Assembly (NCBI GenBank): GCA_046582565.1
Contig: JAYGED010000099.1
Span: 1-43,965 of the forward strand
Direction: 5' to 3'
From: JAYGED01 sp046582565
Lineage (GTDB): Bacteria > Pseudomonadota > Alphaproteobacteria > JAAXGF01
Length of the DNA: 43,965 bases
The notes beneath the pieces were generated by a model, which was given only the letters and a program-made list of their open reading frames with translations, was not told where the DNA came from and ran no database searches. The position numbers and the translations under genes were made by a program. Below, one piece after another: positions 25,292 to 33,177 of this stretch (position 1 is the first letter of the stretch; the number at the start of each line of letters is the position of its first letter).

Positions 25292-25609
25292 TCAACTCTC
25301 ATCGAATTTGCCCGTGACCATGCCGGTGATCGCCTCGATTGCCTGGGCGGCCTCGGGGCCATTGACGATCAGCTCGATCTCACAGCCCCGGCCGGCGGCC
25401 AGCATCATCAACCCCATAATAGACAAGCCCGACACCTCGGTATCGTCCTTGCGCACGGAAACCTCGGCGTCGAACGCCCCCACGGTCTTGACGAACTTGG
25501 CGGCGGCGCGGGCATGGAGGCCGCGCTCATTGGCGATCACCAGGGTGCGGCGCAGCACCGCCCCATCGGTGGGCGCCTCGACCTCCTCCTCGCCAGCCAG
25601 CGGCATCAA
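25292..25609 (-). CDS. ptsH: HPr phosphocarrier protein
   Basis: 105 residues with a 17-residue acidic N-terminal extension before the usual HPr start. His32 in RGLHARAAAKF is the PEP-dependent phosphorylation site (His15 in standard numbering), and Ser63 in SGLSIMGLMMLAA corresponds to regulatory Ser46. Both sites are present, matching EI and the HPr kinase encoded in the same cluster. Start overlaps the EIIA stop by 4 bp. Confidence 0.95.
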   Translation of the reverse strand: MMPLAGEEEVEAPTDGAVLRRTLVIANERGLHARAAAKFVKTVGAFDAEVSVRKDDTEVSGLSIMGLMMLAAGRGCEIELIVNGPEAAQAIEAITGMVTGKFDES

Positions 25610-26010
25610 GCCTCCCCAGCGAGCAGAACACTAGCGACATTGATGTATTTCCGGCCCGCCTCCTGGGCCGCGGCGACCGCATCAGCCAGGACAGCGCTAT
25701 CGCGGATACTGGCCAGCTTGATGAGCATCGGCAGGTTTACGCCGGCGATCACTTCGACATTGGCCTTGTCCATGATCGATATGGCGAGATTCGACGGCGT
25801 GCCGCCGAACATGTCGGTCAGGACGATAACGCCGTCGCCGTCATCGACCTCGGCGACGGCAGCCAGGATATCCTTGCGGCGCTGGTCCATATCGTCCTCG
25901 GGTTCAATGCAGACGGCGCCGATGTTGTTTTGCGCGCCGACCACATGCTCAGTGGCGGCGATGAACTCCCGCGCCAGCCCGCCATGGGTGACCAGCACTA
26001 AGCCGATCAT
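25606..26010 (-). CDS. PTS EIIA component, mannose-type (ManX-like)
   Basis: 134 residues. The N-terminal MIGLVLVTHGGLAREF contains the phosphorylated His9 of the mannose/sorbose-family EIIA fold; VLTDMFGGTPSNLA is the second family motif. No EIIB, EIIC or EIID gene accompanies it, so its role is presumably regulatory, as in other alphaproteobacterial hprK-EIIA-HPr clusters. Overlaps hprK by 4 bp upstream and HPr by 4 bp downstream. Confidence 0.92.
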   Translation of the reverse strand: MIGLVLVTHGGLAREFIAATEHVVGAQNNIGAVCIEPEDDMDQRRKDILAAVAEVDDGDGVIVLTDMFGGTPSNLAISIMDKANVEVIAGVNLPMLIKLASIRDSAVLADAVAAAQEAGRKYINVASVLLAGEA

Positions 26011-26450
26011 AAGGCCGCCACCAGAGCGATAGGCTGTTGAGCTGCCGCAACCGCGAGACGCACCCTGGCCGGGGCCGAGGCAGCCTCAGCGACGAGGCGC
26101 ATGAGCGGCATCTCAACCTCAAGCAAGGAACAGACCATGGGCTCGGGCATGCGCTCGATAGTCTCCTCGTCGACCAGGTCGATAACCAGATCGATGGTCG
26201 TATAAGCGGTTGAGGGCACGCGCATGATGCCCATGCCACGCACCTCAATCATGCCGGCAATATTGCCAGGCGCCCGCCCTATAAGGGCGCCATCCAAAAC
26301 CTCAAGATCGACCCGGTCATCGGCGATCAGGGAGGCGCCGTCGTCTATCAGACGCAGGGCCAGGTCCGATTTCCCGCTGCCTGACGGTCCGCGCAGCAAG
26401 ACGCCGACGCCGGACAGTTTTACGCAAGTGCCGTGAATTTGATGCGTCAT
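26007..26450 (-). CDS. hprK: HPr kinase/phosphorylase, short alphaproteobacterial form
   Basis: 147 residues from ATG 26450; an in-frame TTG at 26486 is less likely. Only the catalytic half of Firmicute HprK is present: P-loop GPSGSGKSD (residues 21-29), DDRVDLEV and the signature RGMGIMRVPSTAY. It would phosphorylate HPr on the regulatory serine (Ser63 here). Short forms like this are normal in Alphaproteobacteria, often beside ChvG/ChvI, which are not adjacent here. Located between ptsN and the EIIA gene. Confidence 0.9.
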   Translation of the reverse strand: MTHQIHGTCVKLSGVGVLLRGPSGSGKSDLALRLIDDGASLIADDRVDLEVLDGALIGRAPGNIAGMIEVRGMGIMRVPSTAYTTIDLVIDLVDEETIERMPEPMVCSLLEVEMPLMRLVAEAASAPARVRLAVAAAQQPIALVAAL

Positions 26451-26512
26451 GCTGGAGAAGGTGAGCCGTTGATGCCTCGGAGTCAATATAGGCGAATCCC
26501 GGGCTTCTGCTG

Positions 26513-26977
26513 TTATGCCGCGTGGCTGGTTGCCGAATCGGTGAGCAGAGCATAGATCGCCTCGGCGCTGTCGCAGCCGCGAAGCTTTTCGCAGATCGTC
26601 TTGTCGCGCAGCAGCCGTGACACCCGCGCCAGGGCCTTGAGATGGTCAGCACCTGCGGATTCGGGCGCCAACAGCAGAAATATCAAATCGACGGGCTGAT
26701 CGTCGATCGCCTCGAAGTCGATGGGCTGTGCGAGCCGCGCAAACAAGCCGTGCAGCCGATCGAGATCGGCGAGCTTGCCATGGGGGATAGCGATGCCGAC
26801 GCCAACGCCGGTGGTGCCCAGGCGCTCGCGTTCTATCAGCGTGTGAAAGATGGCCCTCTCGTGGAGTCCGGTCACCTGTGCGGCGCGTTGGGCAAGCTCC
26901 TGCAGAAGCTGCTTTTTGCTGCCCGCTTTCGAGTTGGCGACGACACCGTCCACACTGACCAAGTCAGCGATTTCCAT
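26513..26977 (-). CDS. ptsN: Nitrogen PTS protein EIIA-Ntr
   Basis: 154 residues, family length. The phosphorylation site is His66 in GVGIAIPHGKL; RLGTTGVGVGIAIPHG and DLIFLLLAPESAGADHLKAL are family motifs. EIIA-Ntr is the output of the nitrogen PTS, controlling potassium transport, (p)ppGpp enzymes and sigma-54-linked functions by protein contact. Lies 20 bp after hpf and near rpoN, the classic arrangement. Confidence 0.95.
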   Translation of the reverse strand: MEIADLVSVDGVVANSKAGSKKQLLQELAQRAAQVTGLHERAIFHTLIERERLGTTGVGVGIAIPHGKLADLDRLHGLFARLAQPIDFEAIDDQPVDLIFLLLAPESAGADHLKALARVSRLLRDKTICEKLRGCDSAEAIYALLTDSATSHAA

Positions 26978-26997
26978 GATGCGTACTTAAAACCTTG

Positions 26998-27321
26998 TTA
27001 TTCGTCGGCGAGGTTAATTTGATCGCGGTGATGATCGCGCTTCTTGCGCTTGTAGCGCCGGAGTTGTTTTTCAATATGGTCGACAGCCGTGTTGAAGCTT
27101 AAATGGATTTCTGCTTCGTCGGCCTGACCTTCCCACTCCATACCCTTGCCCACATGAACCCGGATATGGGTGCGGAACAGGGCACCTTCGTGGGAGAACA
27201 CAACCTGGGCGTGGATGGCATTATCGAAGTATTTAGTGACACTTTCGGTAATGCGCTTTTTAGCATGGTTGCGCAAGGCTTCGCCAACATCGATCCGCTG
27301 ACCGGTAACCGAAATTTCCAT
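26998..27321 (-). CDS. hpf: Ribosome hibernation promoting factor, short form
   Basis: 107 residues with the full N-terminal beta-alpha-beta fold (MEISVTGQRIDVGEALRNHA, ITESVTKYFDNAIHAQVVFS, EIHLSFNTAVDHIEKQLRRYKRKKRDHH). It binds the 30S decoding region in slow growth. Many alphaproteobacterial HPFs are long forms with a C-terminal dimerisation domain; this frame stops after the N-terminal domain and ptsN begins 20 bp later, so that domain is missing. Between rpoN and ptsN. Confidence 0.93.
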   Translation of the reverse strand: MEISVTGQRIDVGEALRNHAKKRITESVTKYFDNAIHAQVVFSHEGALFRTHIRVHVGKGMEWEGQADEAEIHLSFNTAVDHIEKQLRRYKRKKRDHHRDQINLADE

Positions 27322-27443
27322 ATCGTCCAGGGTTCCAATTTACGACGATTCGACTTAATGGCAGCCGATCCCAGAGGGGGGATGTCGCACCGGCAACCGC
27401 GAGAGGCCCGGACCATAGTTCCCGTCCTGTGGCGAGTCAATAG

Positions 27444-27483
27444 CCCCGCCGGGGGCTGGCTATGAACCCCGCAGGGGGCTGGC
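27444..27483. repeat. Near-perfect 17-bp direct repeat around the rpoN stop codon
   Basis: CCCCGCCGGGGGCTGGC at 27444-27460 and CCCCGCAGGGGGCTGGC at 27467-27483 differ at one base with a 23-bp period. One copy is in the rpoN coding end, the other just after it. The outer copy also forms a short hairpin (AGCCCC/GGGGCT on the minus strand) that might slow transcription. Confidence 0.8.
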
Positions 27484-28929
27484 CCGCCGACGCCGCATGG
27501 AAGACGGAATATTCATGGCTTCGCGGTATTTAGCGATGGTGCGCCGGGCGATATCGATGCCCTCGCTGCTTAATCTCGACACCAGGCGGTCATCGGAAAG
27601 CGGCGCGGCGGCGTCTTCGCCTTCGATCAGCGCCTTGATCCGGTAGCGCACGGATTCCGACGAATGCGCCGCCTCCCCGCCAAGGCTGCTGGCAATCGCC
27701 GTGGTGAAAAAATAGCGCATTTCGAAAATCCCGCGCGGCGTGATCATATATTTATTGGCGGTGACCCGGCTCACCGTGCTCTCGTGCATATCGATCGCCT
27801 CGGCAATATTGCGCAGCACCAGCGGCCGCAAATGCTGGACGCCGTGGTTGAGAAAACCTTCCTGCTGGCGAACCAGTTCGGTCGCCACCCTGAGGATGGT
27901 GGTGGCGCGCTGGGCCAGAGACTTGACCAGCCAATTGGCGTTGTTGAGACAGTCGGAAATATATTCGCGGTCGCGCTTGTTTTTTGTTTGTTTGCTGATC
28001 GTCGCGTAATAGCGCTCATTGACCAGCACCCGAGGCAAGGTTTCGTTGTTGAGCTCGATGATCCACTCGCCGCCGCCCTGGCGGACGATGACGTCGGGCA
28101 CCAGGGTCTGCGCCACTTCGCTGGTGAAGGCGAGGCCGGGCTTGGGATTAAGCGCCTGGATCTCGGCCAGCATATCGGCAAAATCCTCATCGTCGGCGCC
28201 GCAACGCCGCCTCAGGGTCTGGTAGTCACGGTCGGCCAGCAGGTCGAGATTATCGACCAGTTTGGCCATGATCGGGTCCAGCCGATCCTGCTCGCGCAGC
28301 TGCAGAGTCAGACATTCCGCCAGATCGCGGGCGAACACGCCGATCGGGTCGAAGCCCTGGAGCCTCTCCAGGGTGGCCTCGACGCGGGCCTCGTCGCAGC
28401 CCAGACGGTCGGCGATTATGGCGATATCGCCGTCGATATATCCGGCGTCGTCGAGCAGGTCGATGATATGCGTGCCAATGATCCGATCGACGGGGTCGTC
28501 AAGATCGACGTTGAGCTGGTTCAACAGATGATCTCGCAGGCTGATATTCGCCGCGGGCGCAAAATCGAGGGCGCTGGACGCCCCGCTTGCGGCGCCTGTG
28601 GGCGTGCTGCGCCAAACTTCCATGGTCACAGGCGGCGCGGTTTCGGATCCCTGATCGCTGTTCCACATATTGTCATAATCGGAGTCGAGCGCCTCCACCG
28701 GGCTCTCAGCCGGTGTCGCCTCACTGTTTTCCGGCTGGTTTTCGGCCGGCGTAGAGGATTGATCGTCATTATCGGCGCGCTCGAGCAGAGGATTCTGCTC
28801 AAGCTGCTCATCCACATAGGCGGTGATTTCCAGATTGTTGAGCTGCAGCATCTTGATCGCCTGCTGCAGCTGCGGCGTCATAACGAGCGCCTGGCTCTGG
28901 CGGAGATCGAGGCGGGGGGCTAGAGCCAT
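27460..28929 (-). CDS. rpoN: RNA polymerase sigma-54 factor
   Basis: 489 residues from ATG 28929; an earlier in-frame start would overlap lptB. Region I is Gln/Leu-rich (LRQSQALVMTPQLQQAIKML), region II is acidic (about 45-105), the core-binding region contains FDPIGVFARDLAECL, and the HTH and RpoN box are at the C-terminus (TVSRVTANKYMITPRGIFEM; ARRTIAKYREAMNIPSS, replacing the first residues of the classic box). Directs transcription of nitrogen and other genes with -24/-12 promoters through enhancer-binding ATPases. 19 bp after lptB. Confidence 0.97.
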   Translation of the reverse strand: MALAPRLDLRQSQALVMTPQLQQAIKMLQLNNLEITAYVDEQLEQNPLLERADNDDQSSTPAENQPENSEATPAESPVEALDSDYDNMWNSDQGSETAPPVTMEVWRSTPTGAASGASSALDFAPAANISLRDHLLNQLNVDLDDPVDRIIGTHIIDLLDDAGYIDGDIAIIADRLGCDEARVEATLERLQGFDPIGVFARDLAECLTLQLREQDRLDPIMAKLVDNLDLLADRDYQTLRRRCGADDEDFADMLAEIQALNPKPGLAFTSEVAQTLVPDVIVRQGGGEWIIELNNETLPRVLVNERYYATISKQTKNKRDREYISDCLNNANWLVKSLAQRATTILRVATELVRQQEGFLNHGVQHLRPLVLRNIAEAIDMHESTVSRVTANKYMITPRGIFEMRYFFTTAIASSLGGEAAHSSESVRYRIKALIEGEDAAAPLSDDRLVSRLSSEGIDIARRTIAKYREAMNIPSSMRRRRASPLRGS

Positions 28930-28948
28930 GGGCGGCTCCAATCCGGTC

Positions 28949-29746
28949 TCAAAGGCTGAAGCGTTCGCCCAGATAGACTCTGCGGACATCCTCGTGAGAA
29001 ACGATGTCGTCGGGCGTTCCCTCCATCAACACGGCCCCTTCGTGCAGGATGTAGGCGCGGTCGATGATTTCGAGAGTCTCGCGAACATTGTGCTCGGTAA
29101 TCAGCACACCGATGCCGCGATCCTTGAGATGCGACACCAGATCGCGGATATCGGCCACCGCTATGGGGTCGATCCCGGCGAGCGGCTCGTCGAGCAGGAT
29201 GAAGCTCGGCTGGGAGGCCAGGGCGCGGGCAATCTCCACCCGCCGCCGCTCGCCGCCCGACAGGGCCGGCGCCGGGGTGCGCCGCAAATGGGTGATCGAG
29301 AACTCGGCGAGCAGGTCTTCGAGCATGATCTCGCGCTTCTCGCGGGTCGGCTCCACAACCTCGAGAACGGCGCGGATATTGTTCTCCACGGAAAGCCCCC
29401 GGAAGATCGACGCCTCCTGGGGCAGATAGCCGATGCCGAGGCGGGCGCGGCGATACATGGGCAGATCCGTGATGTCGTGACCATCGATGGAGATGGTCCC
29501 GTAGTCGGGGGCGATCAATCCGGTGATCAAATAGAAGCATGTCGTTTTACCGGCACCATTAGGTCCTAGAAGGCCGACCGCTTCGCCACGCCGCACCGAC
29601 AGACTTACATCGCGCAGTACGGGCCGCTTACGGAACTCTTTGCCGAGATTTTCGGCAACCAAACCGGCATTATCGCTAATCAGACGCGCCGGCGTCTCTT
29701 TTGGGGCCGACGCCCCTTCAGATGGACCCTGGGATCCCGCCGTCAT
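28949..29746 (-). CDS. lptB: LPS export ABC transporter ATP-binding protein LptB
   Basis: 265 residues. One ABC domain: Walker A GPNGAGKTTCFYLITG, Q-loop YLPQEASIFRGLSVENN, signature LSGGERRRVEIARAL and Walker B FILLDEPLAGIDP. The ATPase drives LPS extraction from the inner membrane with LptFG, passing LPS to LptC and LptA. A short polar N-terminal extension (about 25 residues, TAGSQGPSEGASAPKE) precedes the domain. In a lptC-lptA-lptB-rpoN order, common across Proteobacteria. Confidence 0.96.
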   Translation of the reverse strand: MTAGSQGPSEGASAPKETPARLISDNAGLVAENLGKEFRKRPVLRDVSLSVRRGEAVGLLGPNGAGKTTCFYLITGLIAPDYGTISIDGHDITDLPMYRRARLGIGYLPQEASIFRGLSVENNIRAVLEVVEPTREKREIMLEDLLAEFSITHLRRTPAPALSGGERRRVEIARALASQPSFILLDEPLAGIDPIAVADIRDLVSHLKDRGIGVLITEHNVRETLEIIDRAYILHEGAVLMEGTPDDIVSHEDVRRVYLGERFSL

Positions 29747-29775
29747 CGACCGATCTCGTTAACTAACAATCTGGT

Positions 29776-30315
29776 CTACTCCGCATCATCGTTGCTGGGT
29801 ACGAACAAAGCCTTAACGCGTCCGGTGCCCTGGTTACTTTCCTGGCCTACAGCAGTTCCGCCCGATACCCGGGAACGGCCGCTGATGAGGTCCATATCGA
29901 GGCGCTCGCCACGAATGACGCTCTCGCCACGGGTCAAAACCACGCCGCCCGTTAACTCTATCGTATCTTCATCAAGGTTGTAGACACCTTTCTCGCCCTG
30001 GGCAATTTCCGTGGGCGAGGACAGGAAGACATTACCGAAAGCCTCGATCATGGTGATGGCGTTACTCTCTTGTGCATTGGCGCGGTAATGGACCACAAGC
30101 TTGTCGGCACGCAGGTTGAGATCGCCCTGAGCGGCGTCCACATTGCCGGTAAACACCGCAATCTGCTCATCTTGCTGAACTTCGAGGGCATCGGCGTTTA
30201 TTTCGATGGGCAGGGACGTGTCATAGCCCTTATTGATTTGCGCCCGGACATCCCCGGCTGCCAGGCTAAACACCAGCAGGAACAGCGCGCTAAGAGCGGC
30301 CAATCTTTGGGTCAT
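29776..30315 (-). CDS. lptA: LPS transport periplasmic protein LptA
   Basis: 179 residues from ATG 30315, which begins a clear signal peptide (MTQRLAALSALFLLVFSLAA, cleavage near VRA-Q). A GTG at 30333 overlapping the lptC stop (GTGA) could also initiate. The mature OstA-like domain is present (LPIEINADALEVQQDEQIAV, GNVDAAQGDLNLRADKLVVH, GNVFLSSPTEIAQGEKGVYN, GGVVLTRGESVIRGERL). LptA forms the periplasmic bridge carrying LPS to the outer membrane. Next to lptC and lptB. Confidence 0.92.
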   Translation of the reverse strand: MTQRLAALSALFLLVFSLAAGDVRAQINKGYDTSLPIEINADALEVQQDEQIAVFTGNVDAAQGDLNLRADKLVVHYRANAQESNAITMIEAFGNVFLSSPTEIAQGEKGVYNLDEDTIELTGGVVLTRGESVIRGERLDMDLISGRSRVSGGTAVGQESNQGTGRVKALFVPSNDDAE

Positions 30316-30329
30316 GACTCTACATTGCC

Positions 30330-30983
30330 TCACAATGCCTTAGAGCCGGGATAGTAGGTAATGCGAACATGGCCTTCGAGAATCAGGGATTTTCCCTCAT
30401 GTTCGAGGCGGAAACTATCGGCATTGAGCATGCCGAACGGACCCTGGCCTTCAATCGGCTGATCGCCGTGGGCGCGCTTCGTGCCAAGATTGAACTCCGC
30501 GCGCTGAGTGTGGAATTCATACCCCGAGTCCGAAAAGAAATTGACCGAGCCGACCAGGACCAAATGTTCGCTTTCCCTATTAAACACCCCCGAATCAGCC
30601 GTCAGGGCGAGCCAGGAGCCGTTATTCAGCATAATATCGGCCTCGGGCTTGGTCAGGCGGAAGGCGTCTTCGACACCCTCTTCCTCGGCCATCAGCTCGG
30701 CTGTCAACGTGTAGGGCTGGTCTTCGTCGTCGGAGCCCATGTAACGGGCGTTGGTCATGAAAACCTTTTCATCCAGGCCGATGCCGATGCTGGCGAAGGA
30801 CAGCGGGATACCGTCCTCGCGCCCGCCGAGATAGGGCCAGCTCACGACGATGACGACCAGAGCCGCGGCGCTGAGCGGCAACATCAGCTTCATCAGCCCG
30901 ACGAAGCGGCTATACCGTTCGCTGACGGAAACGATTCGCGGCGGCCGCGCCATATGTTCGCTGAAAGATCGGCGCGCGCTCAT
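30330..30983 (-). CDS. lptC: LPS export protein LptC
   Basis: 217 residues. One N-terminal membrane anchor at about residues 31-51 (LMLPLSAAALVVIVVSWPYL), then a periplasmic beta-jellyroll with LptC-family features (NARYMGSDDEDQPYTLTAE, FFSDSGYEFHTQRAEFNL, ADSFRLEHEGKSLILEGHVR). It receives LPS from LptBFG and hands it to LptA. First gene of the lptC-lptA-lptB-rpoN run. An alternative ATG lies at 30953. Confidence 0.9.
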   Translation of the reverse strand: MSARRSFSEHMARPPRIVSVSERYSRFVGLMKLMLPLSAAALVVIVVSWPYLGGREDGIPLSFASIGIGLDEKVFMTNARYMGSDDEDQPYTLTAELMAEEEGVEDAFRLTKPEADIMLNNGSWLALTADSGVFNRESEHLVLVGSVNFFSDSGYEFHTQRAEFNLGTKRAHGDQPIEGQGPFGMLNADSFRLEHEGKSLILEGHVRITYYPGSKAL

Positions 30984-30995
30984 CGGTGACGCGCC

Positions 30996-31024
30996 TTCAT
31001 AAGCACAGTCACATTCACAGTCAA
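30996..31024 (-). promoter_or_regulatory. Probable promoter of the lptC-lptA-lptB-rpoN operon
   Basis: On the minus strand TTGACT (31024-31019) and TATGAA (31001-30996) are 17 bp apart. Transcription would start close to 30989, only a few bases before the lptC ATG at 30983, giving a very short leader, or a normal leader if ATG 30953 is used. Consensus-based. Confidence 0.4.
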
Positions 31025-31092
31025 AACCCGGCGAATCCTGTCAACGATCATAACGTTAATTATGGGGCGTTCCGGCCCTAAATACCACCCTA

Positions 31093-31137
31093 CGAACCGA
31101 TGGCCCCCGAACCAATGGCCCCCGAACCAATGATCTG
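31093..31137. repeat. 15-bp tandem repeat, three units
   Basis: CGAACCGATGGCCCC, CGAACCAATGGCCCC and CGAACCAATGATCTG follow one another without spacers, just 3 bp beyond the end of the rnd gene. Units 1 and 2 differ at one base; unit 3 keeps only the first ten bases. Non-coding, of slippage type. Confidence 0.85.
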
Positions 31138-31140
31138 TGG

Positions 31141-31752
31141 CTAATGGCTGAATATGTCCGGATCTTCCCAGCCCAGTAAATCAAGCTCGGCGCGGACATT
31201 GAGGGCGGCGAAACAACCGGCGGCGAGACCCTCACGTCCTTCGCGGGCGAGCAGCGGCTCCAGTTTCTCACGCAGGGCATGAAGATGCAGCACGTCGGAA
31301 GCCGCGTAGGTGAGCTGCTCCTTGGTGAGCTCCTGAGCGCCCCAATCGGAGGTCTGCTGCTGTTTGGACAGCTCAACGCCGAGCAGGTCGCGGCACAGGT
31401 CCTTCAGGCCATGGCGGTCGGTCGAGGTGCGCACCAGCTTGGAGGCGATCTTGGTGCAGAACAGCGGTGTCACATCGATGCCGAGATGACGCTTGAGCAT
31501 CATCAGATCGAAGCGCGCGAAATGAAACAGCTTGGTGACGGCGGCATCGGTCATCAGGGCGCTAAGCCTGGGGGCGTCATAGACTCCATTGGCGAACTGC
31601 ACCAGATGGCAGACCCCGTCGCCCGCCGAAAGCTGGACCAGGCAGAGCCGGTCGCGGCGCGCATCCAGCCCCATGGTCTCGCTGTCGACCGCTACGGCAT
31701 CGCCGAAATCGAGTCCGTCCGGAAGATCGCCTTGATGAAGATGGATGGTCAT
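31141..31752 (-). CDS. rnd: Ribonuclease D-like 3'-5' exonuclease
   Basis: 203 residues, the short single-domain form without HRDC domains. DEDDy motifs: Asp23/Glu25 in AVDSETMGLD, FHFARFDLMML with the second Asp, and YAASDVLHLHALREKL with the Tyr and last Asp. Such enzymes trim tRNA and other RNA 3' ends. Directly followed on its upstream side by tRNA-Leu, 24 bp away. Precedes the lptC operon on the same strand. Confidence 0.9.
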   Translation of the reverse strand: MTIHLHQGDLPDGLDFGDAVAVDSETMGLDARRDRLCLVQLSAGDGVCHLVQFANGVYDAPRLSALMTDAAVTKLFHFARFDLMMLKRHLGIDVTPLFCTKIASKLVRTSTDRHGLKDLCRDLLGVELSKQQQTSDWGAQELTKEQLTYAASDVLHLHALREKLEPLLAREGREGLAAGCFAALNVRAELDLLGWEDPDIFSH

Positions 31753-31776
31753 AGCAACCCAATTTCAAGGAAGAGA

Positions 31777-31863
31777 TGGTACCCAGGAGAAGACTCGAAC
31801 TTCCACGACCATAAGGTCACTAGCACCTGAAGCTAGCGCGTCTACCAATTCCGCCACCTGGGC
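31777..31863 (-). tRNA. tRNA-Leu (anticodon CAG)
   Basis: Minus-strand 87-nt cloverleaf: acceptor GCCCAGG pairing with CCTGGGT, D-arm GCGGAATTGGTAGACGC, anticodon stem CTAGC/GCTAG with loop TTCAGGT (anticodon CAG), long class-II variable arm GACCTTATGGTC, T-arm GAAG-TTCGAGT-CTTC and an encoded CCA tail. The long variable arm and G-N-C bases fit leucine. Confidence 0.97.
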
Positions 31864-31879
31864 CCAGAACATGGGCCGC

Positions 31880-31916
31880 CAACTAGCCCCAACGTCACCC
31901 CGTTGTCAAGCAACGG
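31880..31916 (-). promoter_or_regulatory. Candidate tRNA-Leu promoter, with overlapping hairpin
   Basis: TTGACA (minus strand, 31909-31904) is a perfect -35; the -10 about 17-18 bp later is poor (CTAGTT). The -35 lies inside the hairpin CCGTTG-TCAAG-CAACGG at 31900-31916. Spacing would give a leader of roughly 10 nt before the tRNA. Confidence 0.4.
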
Positions 31917-32042
31917 TCCATACCGGGCTCGCTCTGAAAGGCGGGGCGGGGCGCAAGCCCGCCGCTGAAACGATCGCCCCGCTATCTTATATATAAAGTT
32001 CCGGTCTAGGCGCTTCTCGATCCCAGCGGCATGAGGAACAGT

Positions 32043-32297
32043 ATGGATATTCAGACGCTAACCAGATTTTTCAAATGGTGCACGATCCTGAACGGGGGCT
32101 TGTTGGCCTTCTCGGCCTTACTCTTCACGGCCTTCCCGGATTTCGCCTACGGCGCGCAAGTCAAATTCTATCCGATCTCCCGGGAAGCCTTCGACCTGAT
32201 GTTTTACGGCTTCCTCGGCTTGCTCAAACTGTTCTTTCTGTCCTGCAATCTGGTGCCCTACGTGGCCCTGGTGATAGCCGGAAAGAAAGCAGATTAA
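32043..32297 (+). CDS. Small membrane protein, DUF6868-like
   Basis: 84 residues from ATG 32043, preceded by AGGAACA 5 bp upstream. Two hydrophobic helices (LNGGLLAFSALLFTAFPDF and YGFLGLLKLFFLSCNLVPYVALVIAG) flank a short loop. The opening MDIQTLTRFFKWCTILNG and the NLVPYVAL end recall the small DUF6868 inner-membrane proteins. Function unknown. Monocistronic, between tRNA-Leu and a convergent hydrolase gene. Confidence 0.8.
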   Translation: MDIQTLTRFFKWCTILNGGLLAFSALLFTAFPDFAYGAQVKFYPISREAFDLMFYGFLGLLKLFFLSCNLVPYVALVIAGKKAD

Positions 32298-32336
32298 AAA
32301 AAAGCGCATTATCCGGCTTGCGAGGCTGTGGCGGTT

Positions 32337-33158
32337 TCATGCCGCGACCTCGGCCAGGAATTCGGCTAGCAGCGCGCCACAGTCCCTGGCATGGGTGGTG
32401 ATCAGGAAATGGCTGGCGTCCTCGATCACGGCCGATTGTACGTTCGGAAGGCTGCTCTCCAGCGCCTCGGTGATTTTGACAATTACCGGATTGGCCCGCG
32501 CGCCGCGCACCACGAGCGCCGGTATGGCCAATCGCCCATAGTCGGCCCTGGTGGACTCGAAGCCATAGTACGTGTGCCAGTCGAGCACATTGGCAAAGGC
32601 GGTCGCCCGGCAATACTCCCGCACCGCCTGGGGCATGGCGGCGAACGAGCCGGCGCCGCCCCAAAAATCGATGACCCGGCCAGCGGCATCCTGCTCGCCG
32701 GCGTGGTAAGCGGCTTCGAACGCCCCACTCATGCGCTGCATGGACGCGAACAGATCCGCATGGACGCCGTCGCGGACGAGGACCAGGGGGTTGGCCTCAA
32801 AGGTGGCGATACTGAGCAGGTCGACAGCACCGCCAAGCGCCGCCGCCAGGGCAACAGTAGCGCCGAGAGAATGCCCAACGAGATGAACCGGCGCGCCGAT
32901 TTCCCTGGCCACGGCCTCGATCAGGCGCACTTCATGCTCCATGCCGTAATCATCGAGACTCCGGGTTTCCGCCGTCGCGCCATAGCCACACAGGCTGGTG
33001 GCGACGAATCGATAGCGTTGCGGCAAATATTTCTGCACGCCGAACCAGGCTGCCGGCGTGCCGAAGGACCCCGGCACAAACAGAACCGGCGGACCCTCGC
33101 CGCTCTCATAAAAATCGATCCCCAGTCCGTCGATGGCCAGTCCGTCGATGGTCAACAC
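32337..33158 (-). CDS. Alpha/beta-fold hydrolase
   Basis: About 273 residues if read from GTG 33158; no ATG precedes the fold, and TTG at 33155 or 33212 are alternatives. Features: oxyanion stretch LFVPGSFGTPAAWFG, nucleophile elbow VGHSLGATVALA (Ser), and late catalytic residues near ALVVRGA and EDASHFLITTHARD (His). Typical of esterases, lipases and related enzymes; the substrate is not predictable. Its N-terminus contains a 15-bp tandem duplication encoding two IDGLA/G-type units. It overlaps or abuts the uppP stop. Confidence 0.82.
   Translation of the reverse strand: MLTIDGLAIDGLGIDFYESGEGPPVLFVPGSFGTPAAWFGVQKYLPQRYRFVATSLCGYGATAETRSLDDYGMEHEVRLIEAVAREIGAPVHLVGHSLGATVALAAALGGAVDLLSIATFEANPLVLVRDGVHADLFASMQRMSGAFEAAYHAGEQDAAGRVIDFWGGAGSFAAMPQAVREYCRATAFANVLDWHTYYGFESTRADYGRLAIPALVVRGARANPVIVKITEALESSLPNVQSAVIEDASHFLITTHARDCGALLAEFLAEVAA
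33122..33151. repeat. 15-bp perfect tandem duplication in the hydrolase 5' end
   Basis: CCAGTCCGTCGATGG at 33122-33136 is repeated exactly at 33137-33151. It is in frame and gives a five-residue repeat (TIDGLAIDGL) at the protein N-terminus. Confidence 0.9.
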
Positions 33159-33177
33159 GCCGGCTTTATCATGACTC

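Noticed and set aside
31093..31137. CRISPR-like repeats
   Set aside because: Units are contiguous 15-bp tandem copies without spacers and no cas genes are present.
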